NCBI GenBank assembly: GCA_030770425.1
Contig: JASJFT010000005.1
Location: forward strand, 372,001-436,000
From: Darksidea phi
Lineage: Eukaryota; Ascomycota; Dothideomycetes; Pleosporales; Lentitheciaceae
DNA: 64,000 nucleotides
Reading direction: 5' to 3'
Under the pieces are notes generated by a model, which had not been told where the DNA came from, made no database searches, and saw only the letters and a list, made by a program, of their open reading frames with translations. Below, piece after piece: positions 1 through 11,154 of this stretch; the stretch's first letter is position 1; each line of letters begins with the position of its first letter. Position numbers and translations under genes: made by a program.

Positions 1-1
1 G

Positions 2-367
2 TCCACGCATATGGCCCGTCGCGAGGCTGCCGAAGGCTCACCCTACGTTATTGACCCGGCCGTCGACAACGGGACCGCCGCAAAAACGTATCCCACCACC
101 CCTCCACCGTACGAGTATCCGGTAAACAAGGCTGCACCATACACTCTGCAGCCCCGACCCTTCCAAACATACGAACACGATGACAGCGATTCATCCGCAG
201 AGAAGGTCGGCCAAGTCGATGCTCGCACCGGCAATCCCGTCATCCGCCCCGGTCACGCCCGCACAAGCAGCCATGTCCAGCTCGCTGAGCCCTCTCCGCT
301 CGACGAGAAGCAAAATCCCTTCGGTGATTCGAACCGATCACGCAAGGAAAATCCATTTCACGATTAA
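2..367 (+). CDS. 3' end of a gene for a protein with an NPFxD-bearing cytosolic tail (partial)
   Basis: The frame is open from the left edge to the TAA at 365-367, so only the last ~121 residues are seen; the ATG at 11 is probably internal. The tail is hydrophilic, rich in Pro, Ser and Asp, and has no membrane segment or domain. It carries two NPFxD motifs, NPFGD and NPFHD, the second at the extreme C-terminus. In yeast, NPFxD is the endocytic signal read by the SHD1 domain of Sla1 and sits in cytosolic tails of plasma-membrane proteins such as Wsc1, Kex2 and flippases. I infer that this is the cytosolic tail of a membrane protein whose transmembrane part lies off the window. The family cannot be named from what is visible. 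Confidence 0.6.
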   Translation, partial: STHMARREAAEGSPYVIDPAVDNGTAAKTYPTTPPPYEYPVNKAAPYTLQPRPFQTYEHDDSDSSAEKVGQVDARTGNPVIRPGHARTSSHVQLAEPSPLDEKQNPFGDSNRSRKENPFHD

Positions 368-1895
368 TTACATCCATGTTTGTCGATAATCTGCGCTCTT
401 CCCTGACCTTTTCGCTTGCGTTCTGAGTCTACGAAGAGCAAGGGTTGCTATATCGACCTGTCGACGAGCCGTAATTGCTCAGGTTACGTACCATGGTCCC
501 TAAGGTCTTCCCAAGTTGATGCGTTCTCGCTCCTTGGGATCTCCCCCAGGTTGACGGAGCTTTGCTTCTCTCTGGGGGAAACCAAACTGGTGTTTTGCAT
601 ATGCATATTTTTTCAATTTCTGACCCCACTCCCGTTCGGGCTATGCTCAACGAAGTGGTGGTCTACATGTTATATTGGTTTAGAAGTTTTGAGTTGTGCT
701 CTGCTCTTGTGAGTCGGCGTTGGATGATATCCCCTCATCGCATTTAGTCATGTTGGAGCGTTTCTATGTACTTTCAGCTATTCCATATGTCAAGTCTCAT
801 CTCGCGAGATCTTTCATAAAGTCCTGGATCACTCTACTTTCTTTTTCGCGATGAGGCGCGTGTGTATCTCCTTTGGTATGTCTGTTCCCGAGGTCCTTTC
901 CCCCTGTTCCTCCCTAGCGCTCCCTGCGCCTCCCACTTTCCCTTCTACAACATACCTGCACCGCGCGCTCCCCGCCTTCCCGTGGCTTGCCCGGTTGGCC
1001 GCGACCGCACACCGCAGAAGTAGCTGTAGTCAAGGACGCAAGTGGGCGGAGCACAGTGCTACGTTGATACCGGGCATATTGGATATGTATCGCTCTATTT
1101 CGCCTCTCCACACCCATCTTCCGTTAACTCACCGGCCCTTCTGGATGCATCGTTTCGACCCGCTGAGGCTGTCGCTGGGGGAAGTTGTTGGGTGTTGGAC
1201 GAGCTGCTGATTGGTAACGAGCGTTGGTTATCTCCCTCCCACGTGTCCCCACCCCTTTCTATCTGGCAGGATCTTAGAAGGGTGGGTTGTACTGTGCGTT
1301 GATGCGGAGATCGACATAGATGCGCTTGAGTCGGCTTTTTTGGTTGAAGGAATCCTCGTCCCTAGGATGTAGGGTTGGTTTTTGCGCTCGTTTGCGCCGT
1401 TTTGTGTTGATTCTGGCCTTTGTCGGAACGTGTCTGGCGGTTGAAGGAGGGTTAGTGGAGAATGGAACTCGCTTTACCAGTCACTCATGGTGTGTCGTTC
1501 CTTTTTTATGAAGCCGGGAGGGATGGAGACGGCTTACCACTCAGTTTGCATTGTACGTCCTGGAAGTCGTCGAAGCTAAATTGAAATGTCCCTTCCGATT
1601 GCTATCTTTTCCCATGTATCGTGCGACATCAAATATTAATTTTGGATTCATTTCAATACGTTCTCTGTGCATGAAAGACTTCATTGCATAGAAGCAGACA
1701 AATTCTACAGCTCAGGGTGAGTTGTGGCGCACGTGGATGGCGCTCGGACCACCTTGCATGCAGTCGGCAATGACGATGCAGCATCGCCGAGCTGCCGCCA
1801 GTTTTCATGGAGCTGCCTCAACACGTTGCGCAACCATGACTGCGTATGTAGCGAACGTCTGATGAGATGATTCTGTACACTGCCGCCCTGTCAAC
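368..1895. other. 1.5-kb spacer before VPS39
   Basis: No ORF here has protein-like composition or a recognisable domain. The stretch contains pyrimidine-rich runs (for example around 860-950 and 1230-1260) of the sort found in filamentous-fungal promoters. It must hold the 3' UTR of the left gene and the promoter and 5' UTR of VPS39. No tRNA or repeat was seen. Confidence 0.5.
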
Positions 1896-4800
1896 ATGCT
1901 TTCCGCCTTCACGGCTCGACCGATCATCGAGCTCAAGCAGCGCGACAAGTCCAAGATCGAGTCCATCCTTGCCTACGGTATGCTGCATGCTCGGGCTTTG
2001 AGCTTCGGAGAGCTAACTATGTGTAGGTGATCGAGTGCTTGTGGGTTTGAACACCGGTTCACTACGTATCTACCGCATCAACGAGACCGCCGAAGACGAG
2101 GAACCGCCCGCGCAGAATGGCAACGAGAACGGCGAGCAGCCCGAACCGCAAACACCCAAGATCAAGCCCGCGGACCTCCTACGTGAAGAGGAAAAGTTCT
2201 CGCGTCGACCGATACAACAGCTAGCTATCATCAAGGAAGCGAACATCCTCGTCTCGCTGTCGGACAACCATGTCTCGATCCACGATCTACAGACATATAC
2301 GCTGCAGGAGAAGCTGGAGAAGACAAGAGGTGCGACCACGTTTGCGGTCACAAGTAACATCGTAAAGGATCCCAGCACGGGCATACCTTCGATCGTCAGC
2401 AGACTGGCGGTTGCGGTAAAGAGGAAGATTATACTATGGACATGGCAGGATATGGAGCTAAGTGGCGACGCCAAGGAGATCACGCTCATTGCGTCGGTCA
2501 AGAGTCTGACATGGGCGACTGGAACTAAGATTGTTGCGGGTATGGATCCTGGCTTCGTTATGGTGGATGTCGAGAGTCAGAGCATCCAAGACATCGTCAA
2601 GCCTGGCGCCCTGGGCGAGGCTGGCGGTCAGGGAGGCGCACGGTTCGGCGCTGTCTCGTCATCGGGCATGGGATATATGGGAATGGGTAGCTGGGTGCCG
2701 AAACCTTTGGCGACGCGACTGGGAGAGGGTGAACTGCTGTTGTCCAAGGACGTCAATAGCTTGTTTATCGACACCAACGGGAATGCAATCGAGAAGCGAC
2801 AGGTGCCATGGCCATCCGCCCCGGAGAGTCTCGCATATTCATACCCGTACATGCTCTCACTACAACCGCCGTCGAAGGGCGGCCTCGAAGTCCGAAATCC
2901 GGATACACTTAGCTTGCTGCAGACAATTGCACTGCCAAACGCAAACTTTCTACATGTTCCGCAACCGAACATCAGCCTGGCTCACGCAGGAAAAGGATTC
3001 CTGGTAGGAAGCGATCGGTGTATCTGGAGAATGGGCGCACGAAATTATGAGTCGCAAATTGACGAGTTGGTATTGAATGGTCGGTACGACGAGGCTCTCA
3101 GTCTGCTAAACATGCTCGAAGATACTCTTCTTCACGATAAGGAAGGCAGAATACGAGAGATCATGATGTTGAAGGCTCAAGCTCTCTTCGACCTCCGCAA
3201 ATTCCGCGAAGCCATGGATCTCTTTACGGATGCCAAGGCGCCGCCCGAACGTGTCATCGCCCTGTACCCAAGGTCGATCGCTGGAAATTACTCGTCTGTG
3301 GAGAGTGTCAAGGACACGGACAGCGTTGTCGATGAGGATGAGTCGAAGGAAGAGGCAAAGGAAGCGAACGGGGAAAAGCCTGTGGGGGACAGTAAAGAGC
3401 CCGCTCATAACCCGGCTTCCGCAATTGGGCGCTCAGTGATGGGCAGGATCGTAGGCCATAAGAAGGTCGACTCCGATACCGTATCGATCAAATCTGCTGC
3501 GAAAGACCCCAAAGACGACGCCGGCGACGCTACAAGCATCAAGGGCAAGACTTCAGAGACCATTGTGCCGGAGAGGAGTCTTGAAGGAAAGGATCTGAAG
3601 CTCGCCGTTCATGCGTTGCAATCATACTTGGCCCAGTGCCGCGTCCAGATCAAGCGATACATTGATATAGACGGGACACTGAAAGAACCGCTGCCGCAGC
3701 AGAGCGAAAGCCAGGCGGAAGAGTACAAACCGCCATTTCACTGCTTCATCCAGCAAACAGGGCCTCCTTCACAGATTGACTGGGCTGCGGAGCTTCTCAA
3801 GGTAGCGCAGTTGGTAGACACGACACTTTTCCGGGCGTATATGCTTGCAAGCCCTGGCCTTGCAGGGCCACTTTTCCGGCTTCCTAATTTCTGCGAACCA
3901 GACGTAGTGCAAGAGAAACTCTACGAGACTGGCCGTTATGCCGATCTAATCGATTTTCTGCACGGCAAGAAGCTGCACCGACAAGCACTAGAGCTTCTAG
4001 AGAAATTTGGCAAGAACGAGGCTGACGAGGTCTCGCCAGCACTACAAGGACCTCAACGCACAGTGGGTTATTTGCAGCAATTGCCGCCGGAGATGATCGA
4101 TCTTATCTTGGAGTATGCCGAATGGCCTCTGCGGACCGATCCGAAGCTCGGCATGGAAATCTTTCTCGCCGATACAGAGAACGCAGAAACGCTGCCCCGA
4201 GAGCAAGTGGTGGACTATCTCCAACAAATCGACTCCAAGCTTGCCGTTACGTACCTTGAGCATATCATTGAAGAGCTGAATGACCTCACCCCGGACTTTC
4301 ACCAAAGGCTTGTCGATTTGTTCTTAGGGAGGCTGAGGGCGGGTGAGTTTGAAGACGACGAAGAAAAAGAACGTTGGAGAGAGCGATTACAGAGGTTCTT
4401 GAAAACGAGTTCGCAGTATAATAGAGTGCGCGTATTCCAGCAGCTACCGCCAGACGATCCCGATTACTTTGAATCGCGGGCAATTGTGCTGAGCAAGATG
4501 GGGCAGCATAAGCAGGCATTGCAGATCTATGTGTTCCAGCTGAACGACTACGCAAAAGCCGAAGAGTGAGCATCCTACCCACCGTCCATAACGCATTCGC
4601 TAACTGTTCTAGATACTGCAACCAAATCTACCTCACTATTTCCCAACCTTCATCGCCTACAAATTCTTCCCAGCCCTCCACAGTCCCAACGACAACCAAC
4701 CACGACGATGCCGAGCCCTCCATCTACCACATCCTCCTCTCCCTCTATCTCTCCCCGTCCCCACCTCACCAGCCCAACTGGCCCCCGGCCCTCGACCTCC

Positions 4801-5210
4801 TAAGCAAACACGGCGCCCGTCTCCCCGCCGCCACAACACTCGACCTCGTCCCTTCCACCCTCCCTATAAAGGACCTAGAATCCTACTTCTTCGGCCGCAT
4901 CCGCAACGCCAACAGCGTCATGAATGAAGAGCGCATCGTTGCGCGCTTACGTGGCGTCGAAAAAATGGAGGTCGAAGCTAGCGTGCTGTTGGGCGATGGT
5001 AGTAGGGTCGATGCAAGAGGGAGACATGTACCAGGTGGCTTGAATAGGAGGGTTGTTATTACAGAGGAGAGACATTGCGCTGTGTGTCATAAGAGGTTTG
5101 GTGGGAGTGCTATAAGGGTCTATCCGGATAATAGTGTTGTGCATTCGGGCTGTTTGAGGGGGAGTGTTGGGAGGAAGGCGGGTGGGGGTGGAGCTTCGTC
5201 GTGGAGGTAG
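1896..5210 (+). CDS. VPS39: Vam6/Vps39-type subunit of the HOPS vacuolar tethering complex
   Basis: Three exons, 1896-1977, 2027-4565 and 4613-5210, give about 1,072 residues, the usual length in filamentous fungi. The first exon encodes the conserved start MLSAFTARPIIELKQRDKSK. Both introns (49 and 47 nt) have GT-AG ends and CTAAC branch sites. The N-terminal ~300 residues read as a citron-homology beta-propeller. A helical clathrin-repeat-like solenoid follows, interrupted at ~440-520 by a charged low-complexity insert rich in Lys, Asp and Glu. The C-terminal Vps39_2 region ends in a zinc-binding-like CxxC...HxxC arrangement (CAVC ... VVHSGC). In yeast Vps39 binds Rab7/Ypt7 and, within HOPS, tethers late endosomes and autophagosomes to the vacuole before SNARE fusion. 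It also works in the vCLAMP mitochondrial contact. Function is assigned by family; the sequence looks intact. Confidence 0.95.
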
Positions 5211-5632
5211 GGATTTTTGGTTGTAGTTTGTATATATATACTGGGTTTGGTTTCGGTGGATGTGTTGTGTTGTGTGGGCGGAGAGTTTGAGTTGAGCCGA
5301 GTTGGTGTGATACCCGTTTGAAGATGTAGAAGGCTATCTATCCCTGTTCTCTCGCGGAATTCGTTGACTGTGCTGTTATAGTCTTTTTGCTTCCGCCGAT
5401 GTGTCGTGGAGCTTCGCACCCCCCGTTCTTAGTGCAGACTCTCTTCCCTTTCCCCTTTCCCCTTTTCCCTTTGCTTTTCCCCCTAGCTACCATTTATCCC
5501 AGTCTTCATCCGCCGCATCGCCCCTGCTAGCCCAACAAAACCTAGCCCTTCTTCCAGAGCCGCAACACCGCACTTGATCAGACCAAACCAGACCAAACCA
5601 ACTCAATCCCATCCCATCCCATCGCACCCAAC
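5211..5632. other. Convergent spacer between VPS39 and the GON7-like gene
   Basis: It holds the 3' UTRs of two converging genes. Around 5450-5640 the + strand is almost pure pyrimidine with CCCAT and ACCAA iterations. No coding signal was seen. Confidence 0.5.
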
Positions 5633-5992
5633 CTAACCCCCCTCCCCACCCTCCCCACCCCCTTCCTCTTCACCATACATATCCTCCGCACGCACATCAT
5701 CCACCACCCTTCTCCCTCCCCTTTCCCCTCCCCCCCCTTCACCAGCCATACATCTCTCCTCCTCCATTTTCCGCGTCAGAAACGTATTAATTGTGCTTTG
5801 GAGGGATTTTATGCCCGCTTGTAAGTGTGCGAGGTAGGTGGTTCGGTCCAGGGTTGAGGTTGAGGGTGAGGGCGAGGTGGAGGGGGAAGTCGGGAGCGGG
5901 GGGAGAAGGTGGGTGAAGGGTTGTTGGGGGTTCGCTGTAGTTGTGGTTGTGGTTGTGGTTGCTGTGGAGTATGTTGCTGTTAGGGCGGGCAT
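5633..5992 (-). CDS. GON7: GON7-like subunit of the EKC/KEOPS complex
   Basis: A single exon of 119 residues begins MPALTATYS, the start I associate with fungal Gon7 proteins. A low-complexity Thr run and a Pro/Ser stretch follow. The diagnostic helix is at ~52-77: TYLAHLQ, then KSLQSTINTFLTRKMEEE, matching the family pattern YLxxLR...LQxxINxFLTxKMEE. The tail is acidic and Gly-rich and differs from the compact yeast protein. KEOPS makes the t6A base at position 37 of ANN-decoding tRNAs and affects telomeres; Gon7 is a small, partly disordered subunit contacting Pcc1. Extreme base composition makes the non-helical parts uninformative, so the call rests on the N-terminus and the helix. Confidence 0.7.
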   Translation of the reverse strand: MPALTATYSTATTTTTTTTANPQQPFTHLLPPLPTSPSTSPSPSTSTLDRTTYLAHLQAGIKSLQSTINTFLTRKMEEERCMAGEGGGGERGGRRVVDDVRAEDMYGEEEGGGEGGEGG

Positions 5993-6491
5993 TTTTTTTT
6001 GGGGGGGGGGAGGCGAATTGGACGTGGTTTCGAGGTTGTCTTTGGAGGGGAGGCCTTCTGCGGCGATTTGGGGTGAATGGTGGAATTGATGTGAGTTGGA
6101 GTTGTTAGGGCGGGGCTCTTGTTGACTGGTGGGGCAGGGGTTATGTAAGCGAAGATATATGTGGAGCGCAAGAGTACAACGTTATTAGGTGGTTTGGTTA
6201 CTGTTTGGAAAAGTTGAGGCTGGTTGCGCTGTTTGCTTTATTTTGTTTGGTGTGTTGGGTGGTTGTGAATAGACTACTTCGTTTGATGGTAACTTTTTGT
6301 TATTTCGCGGTATAGCGTAGCTCATACAACAACCAGTAGAAACGCTGACGATGTACATAGAACATGAACATAGGGTATCTCATTGCTAATTATAGCGAAA
6401 AACAAATTGAGAAATACGAACACAACAATTTTATCGTCCATAACCCTCTCTTCCGCCCACTCAAGCCTTATTTCTCCACGCCACTCCTGCA
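5993..6491. other. Spacer with homopolymer and GTT/GTG-type simple repeats
   Basis: Just upstream of the GON7 start lies a run of T followed by a run of G (about 5991-6010). The neighbouring (TGTGGT)n tract at 5938-5970 encodes the Thr run inside GON7. The remainder, to the stop of the sugar transporter, has no supported gene. The homopolymer sits in the presumed GON7 5' UTR and is a likely site of length variation or sequencing error. Confidence 0.5.
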
Positions 6492-8742
6492 TCAAACAAC
6501 ATGCATCTCCCCAAGACGATTCTCCTCCCTGCGCTCCCCCTCAAAAAGATCCTCAGGTGAAACCTCCCTGCGAAGAATATATCTATTAAAAAAATACGGC
6601 ACTTGACGAAGACCATACGCGGCGTGGACGTGTGTAGGGACGGAGAAGACGTGGTCCAGTTCTTCGAGCGTTTTGCCTTTTGTTTCCTGTCGAAGCCTAT
6701 CAGCGCCTCTCTTCTCTCCTTATGTTTCAAAGTGACTTGGGAAAAACGTAAAAGGAAGAGGAAAAATAAAAATAAAAGGAAAGAATAGGGCAAGCTCACC
6801 GGCAAAAATAGCAAAACTAACCACCACCCCACAACATTCCACCCAGCATACCATCCAAACGCGCCCTGCGGCTTAAAGGCCCGCAGCAGACTCGGCCACG
6901 TAATACTCAACATGGCATTGAAGAACCACGTCGTCGCCGTCGCAAGACTCATTCCATACGTCCTCACATAGAGCGGATATGCTTCCGCTGAGTACGTAAA
7001 AGGGACAGGACCCTCGCCGGGACTGTACACGGTGCCGAAGAGGTAGGTGCCGAGGGCGATACATGCCACCCGCGCGTCGTTGTTGGGAGTGTCCGGGATC
7101 CAGAAAGAGAAACCGGTGAAGAGGAGGAAGAGCGACATCAAGGGGAAGGTTGTTAGGAGGAGGTTGCGCCGGCCGAAGGTGTCTATTGTGTAGACGGCGG
7201 GGATGGCGAAGACTGAGGGAATATCCAGGTTAGTATGACTCAGTTGGAGGAGGACGAGTAGCTGCCTTTGCTCTCACGAGAAACTGCGTACCGAAGTTGA
7301 TGACACCAAAGCCAAGCGATGCCGCAAGGGCGGACTGATTACTGAAACCACTGTCGGCGAAGATGCTGCTTGAGTAGTACGCTATCACGTTCACGCCGCA
7401 GAACTGCAGATATCAGTTTGAACCGCTTTAGCGAGCAGGCGAGGGGATAATGAGAAAACATACCTGCTGCATAAACATAACAATCTCACTCGCAAACATT
7501 GCTCTCCTGTTCCTCGGCACAGTCCACAACTCCCGAATCTTACTCTGTCCAATCTTCATATTCTCCTCCGCCTTCAACAACTCTGCCATATAAAACAGAT
7601 CCCTGGCCGCCTGAATCTTATTGAAACGCAGCGTACACATCGCGTGGTATGCAGCCGCATGCCGGTTTTTCGACATATACCAGCGTGGAGATTCAGGGCA
7701 CATAAAGACGAAACAGCAGACGATGACGGCGGGGAACATGGCAGAGCCCATCATGAGACGCCAGTTTAGACCAGTGATATGGGGAGTATCGGGGACGCCG
7801 TAAAAGGCCAGGTCAGCGGCATAACCGACCATGATCCCAAAGGCGGTCCACATCTGCCACTGCATGACCAGCGCGCCACGGATAGCCGGTGGGGCGCATT
7901 CAGCTGCATATATAGGCACAGTGGCCGATTTTGGCCCTATCCCGAAGCCGAGAGCGAATCGGGCGATGAACATATGCCACCATGTCTACCTTGATCAGCA
8001 TTGGGGGTTTGAAGCAGTGGGAATCACTTACATTGACGAAGCCTTGCCACAAGCAAGCAATAGCACTGAACAAACAAGTGATGAAAATCGTCCCTCTCCT
8101 ACCAAACCAATCATTAAACGGCATAGTCAGCCAACATCCCAGGAGCGCACAGCATACATATGGTGCTGAATTCGTCAGACCAACAAGCCAAGTCGATCTC
8201 GCATCGTCACCACCGATACCAAACTGCTCTGCATAGAACAACTGGGCTCCATTGACGACCGTCTCGTCCATGCCCTGCACCGCCGCGCAAACAGAGCAAA
8301 GCACGATGATCAGATATAGAACCCTAGGTTGCGACCATCGGTGGCTTATTTCCTTCTCGAGAACTTCCAACTCGTCGTCCGTAATCCCTAACTCTTTCGC
8401 ATGACTTAGATCTTCTGGATCGCGAGCTAGGCATGCACCGATCTCTAGAGCTCGCACGTCGTCATTCTCAGCGATAGCATGATCGTAAGCGTACGCGCGA
8501 CCTTTTCTGCGGAGCTCTGCGTGGGTGTAGCCCAAGAGGGGATTCGCGAGTTTAGCATTAATGCTTCGACGGGCTCTTTCCGCTGCTGAGAGGGCCACTG
8601 ATGGGCGATAGGCGGCAGCGATAGAATTACCTTCGTTGCGGTATTTGTTTTTGACATGCGAATTGGACAGTTCGCGCTTTTCAATGGACTCTTCGTGTAT
8701 ATGTCCCTCATTTGATGTCGACATGGAGGCTATACCCGACAT
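6492..8742 (-). CDS. MFS sugar/polyol transporter (SP family)
   Basis: Five exons read on the minus strand, 8742-8032, 7985-7464, 7403-7292, 7212-6800 and 6686-6492, give 650 residues. All four introns are GT-AG and keep frame. A ~165-residue hydrophilic N-terminus precedes the first membrane helix; it includes a [14 protein letters not shown] segment typical of a long-headed fungal subfamily. Sugar-porter signatures are present: [10 protein letters not shown] in TM1, FGRRG in the 2-3 loop, PESPRWY at the end of the N-half, FGRR again after TM8, and [11 protein letters not shown] in the last exon. The protein should be a 12-TM plasma-membrane proton symporter for a hexose, polyol or inositol. 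The substrate cannot be read from sequence. Confidence 0.9.
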
Positions 8743-9895
8743 TGAACTCGAAGAGTATTAGTATAGTGTTCCCTAAATATGTGATATGTGTTTCATACCT
8801 TCAACTACGTGTACGCTAGCTCAGAACAGCTCTCCCTCGAGTTTACGATACCGTAGTCTAGGGCGAAAAGCGGGGGATCGTAGGTAAGTATCCACAGAGT
8901 GGCTGAGGCGCAGGAAGCTGGGCGACATTCAGGCCCAACGTTGGTTACCTTGTCACAGCAAACCAACATGCACCGGTTCCACTTGCGGCGAGCGGCTGAT
9001 GATGATTTGGCTGCGGATAACGCCTCCTCGCTTAGCATTCAGCCCTTGCAATCGTTGTTTGCATCTGCTAGAATCGATGATCAAATACCTGAATATTTTG
9101 GCAATGGGGGAAAAAGTAGCGAACGATGCGAGAGACCGTAAGAAGAAACGTGAAACATGGAAAATGCGGAGTCACTGTGTTGCTAAGCTCATTCTCTGGT
9201 GATGAGTAGGCTGACAGCGGGGCGGTTGGAAAAGCCAAGATGCCCCATGGGGCGAAGGGCTGGAACCACTTATCCGCCTCACTGGATGTGCTGCCTTGCC
9301 GAATTGATTAGATGAATACATGCTCACCGCTGCTCTGGCTATCTGACGCGAGGCCGGTTAGCGTTTCTTAAGAGCCTCAGAGCTACAAGGTCGATCTCCG
9401 GCACCAACTCGTTCCATCCGGAGCCCACGATGGGAAGCGATAGTGTTGGAAGCCTAGGCTGAGGGTCACGTCAGTGCTTACAATCATCACGATGTATCGC
9501 GCTAGTTTAACAGTAAGCAGAGCCCCTAATGACCGGTGATGAAGGCAAATGGAGGGCTTAGAGTCACCGCACCTCCCACAAGGAAAACAGCGAAAGTAGG
9601 AAAAATGACAGCGCAACAACTCGGGGACTTGCCACTTGACACCCAAAGGATCAAGCTAGATTAATTGATTGTACGCCTGCGCAATAGTTAATGTAAGCAC
9701 TAAAGAAACAGTATCTTAGATGGAGACGTCGAGCGGAGTGATGATCGAGGTCAAAAGGCCGATTCTGGATCGTAGAGCTAATCTCGTTCAAGCCTAGCGT
9801 ACCCTCCACTCCACTTAACCATCAACTACAACACCGCCTTCTTCGCCGACACATGACGCCGCACGAGCTATAACCAATCCTCCGCCAAAGATTCA
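8743..9895. other. Divergent promoter region between sugar transporter and coiled-coil gene
   Basis: This 1.15-kb spacer lies between the two divergent starts. Short ORFs inside it have no recognisable composition. A small uORF (annotated separately) lies at its right end. I saw no tRNA, repeat or transposon feature. Confidence 0.5.
9853..9873 (+). promoter_or_regulatory. Possible six-codon uORF upstream of the coiled-coil gene
   Basis: An ATG at 9853 opens a frame that stops at a TAA (9871-9873), 22 nt before the main ATG at 9896. If transcription starts upstream of it, it would be a short uORF followed by reinitiation. No transcript evidence is available here. Confidence 0.35.
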
Positions 9896-11022
9896 ATGGC
9901 GATGATTCCGCCAGTCGACCCCTCTATCCTAAAAAGCAACCCGAACTTCGAGGTCCTATATAAAGATCTTTGCACGCGGAAACTCAATCCAGATGGCTCG
10001 ACACGAGATACGAAGAAGCAGCGCATACATGACGAGATACGGAGGGTAAGCAGCTCTGCAGTTCGAAACTTCTCTTAACATGTTCTCTGGCCTAATTCCA
10101 TTTCTCGACTCCACCCTCCCAAATTCGTCGTTTTTCAAAACACAACAAACATCATTCTATATCTCCCATCATTCAACTCCCAAGATATTCCCAACCTCCA
10201 TCTTCAATATCTTACAACATTTCACAACTAACCCCCAGCCAGAACCTAGCAACCACGCGCACAAACCTTCTCGAATCACAAATCCTCATCCAAACCCTCT
10301 CCACCCTACCTTCAAAATCCGCCTCTCTCCCCTCAGACCTCCACCCAGTCATCGAACTCGTAACCGCCCAACTAACCAACCAAGTCCCCCTCTCCGACCG
10401 CGCCATCTTATCCGACGACATAGACCTCTTCCACTCCCATATAAACACCATCGCCTCCGCCCTCTCCACCCACCTAACCACGACCACAACCCTCCTCTGC
10501 ACCATCGCCAACCCCCCCAACCCCCCCGAAATATCCGCCCTCCCAGCCCACGCAGAAAACCTCCTCAAAGAAGCAACAATCCTCCTTCCACGCGAGCTCG
10601 CAGAAGCAAAAATCCAGCTAGCAAATACTTCCCACACCCTCCTCACGCTCCACCGCGCCCTCCTCGAAGCCTCAATCCGCATCTTAGAGCAAATCCAACA
10701 CGGCGCCTTGGCTCGCGCTACGAAAACAAAAGCTGAGCTTCTGCATGCCCGCGCCATGCTGCTGGGCTTGCAGGCCCGTATCCATACGCTTACGCATCCC
10801 CCGCCTGCGGCTTTTGTTGCCGCGCTGAAGAACTTTAAGGCGGAGCAGGGTGCTAGCGAGGCGAAATTGAGGGATAGAGAGGCCTTGGCGAGGCGGACGT
10901 TGGAGTTGTATGAGAGGGCGGGGGAGAAGGGGATGCGTGATTTGGCGAAGCGGAAAGAGTATTTAATGGATGAGATTAGGAGGATGGAAGGGGAGATTGA
11001 GGGGTTGGAGAAGGGCAAGTAG
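9896..11022 (+). CDS. Coiled-coil protein, possible HAUS/augmin subunit 4-like
   Basis: Two exons, 9896-10045 and 10243-11022, give 309 residues. The intron is long for this window (197 nt), with GTAAGC at the donor and CCAG at the acceptor, and both sides are in phase 0. The protein is nearly all helical. It starts with a short motif around PPVDPSILKSNPNFEVLYKD and LNPDGSTRD. Heptad-like segments follow, and the C-terminal ~90 residues form a strong charged coiled coil (KRKEYLMDEIRRMEGEIEGLEKG). The N-terminal motif recalls Pezizomycotina proteins that I associate with augmin subunit 4, but this is memory-based and weak. It could be any cytoskeletal or kinetochore coiled-coil protein. Exon 2 is C-rich with almost no purine on the coding strand until ~10680, then G-rich, a striking compositional switch. 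Confidence 0.65.
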
Positions 11023-11154
11023 GTAAACGAGTACGAACAGATGGTTGCGCATGCAAAGCGGATCATAAGCGAGCATCAGATCGACTAGTATATACGCAAG
11101 ATGCATAGCCATTAGCACATTAAACACTAAATCAGCCTCCCATTTGCTAATCCA

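Noticed and set aside
10212..11066. 284-residue minus-strand ORF opposite the coiled-coil gene
   Set aside because: Antisense shadow: composition is Ser/Arg/Cys-rich, and the + strand has a properly spliced coiled-coil protein.
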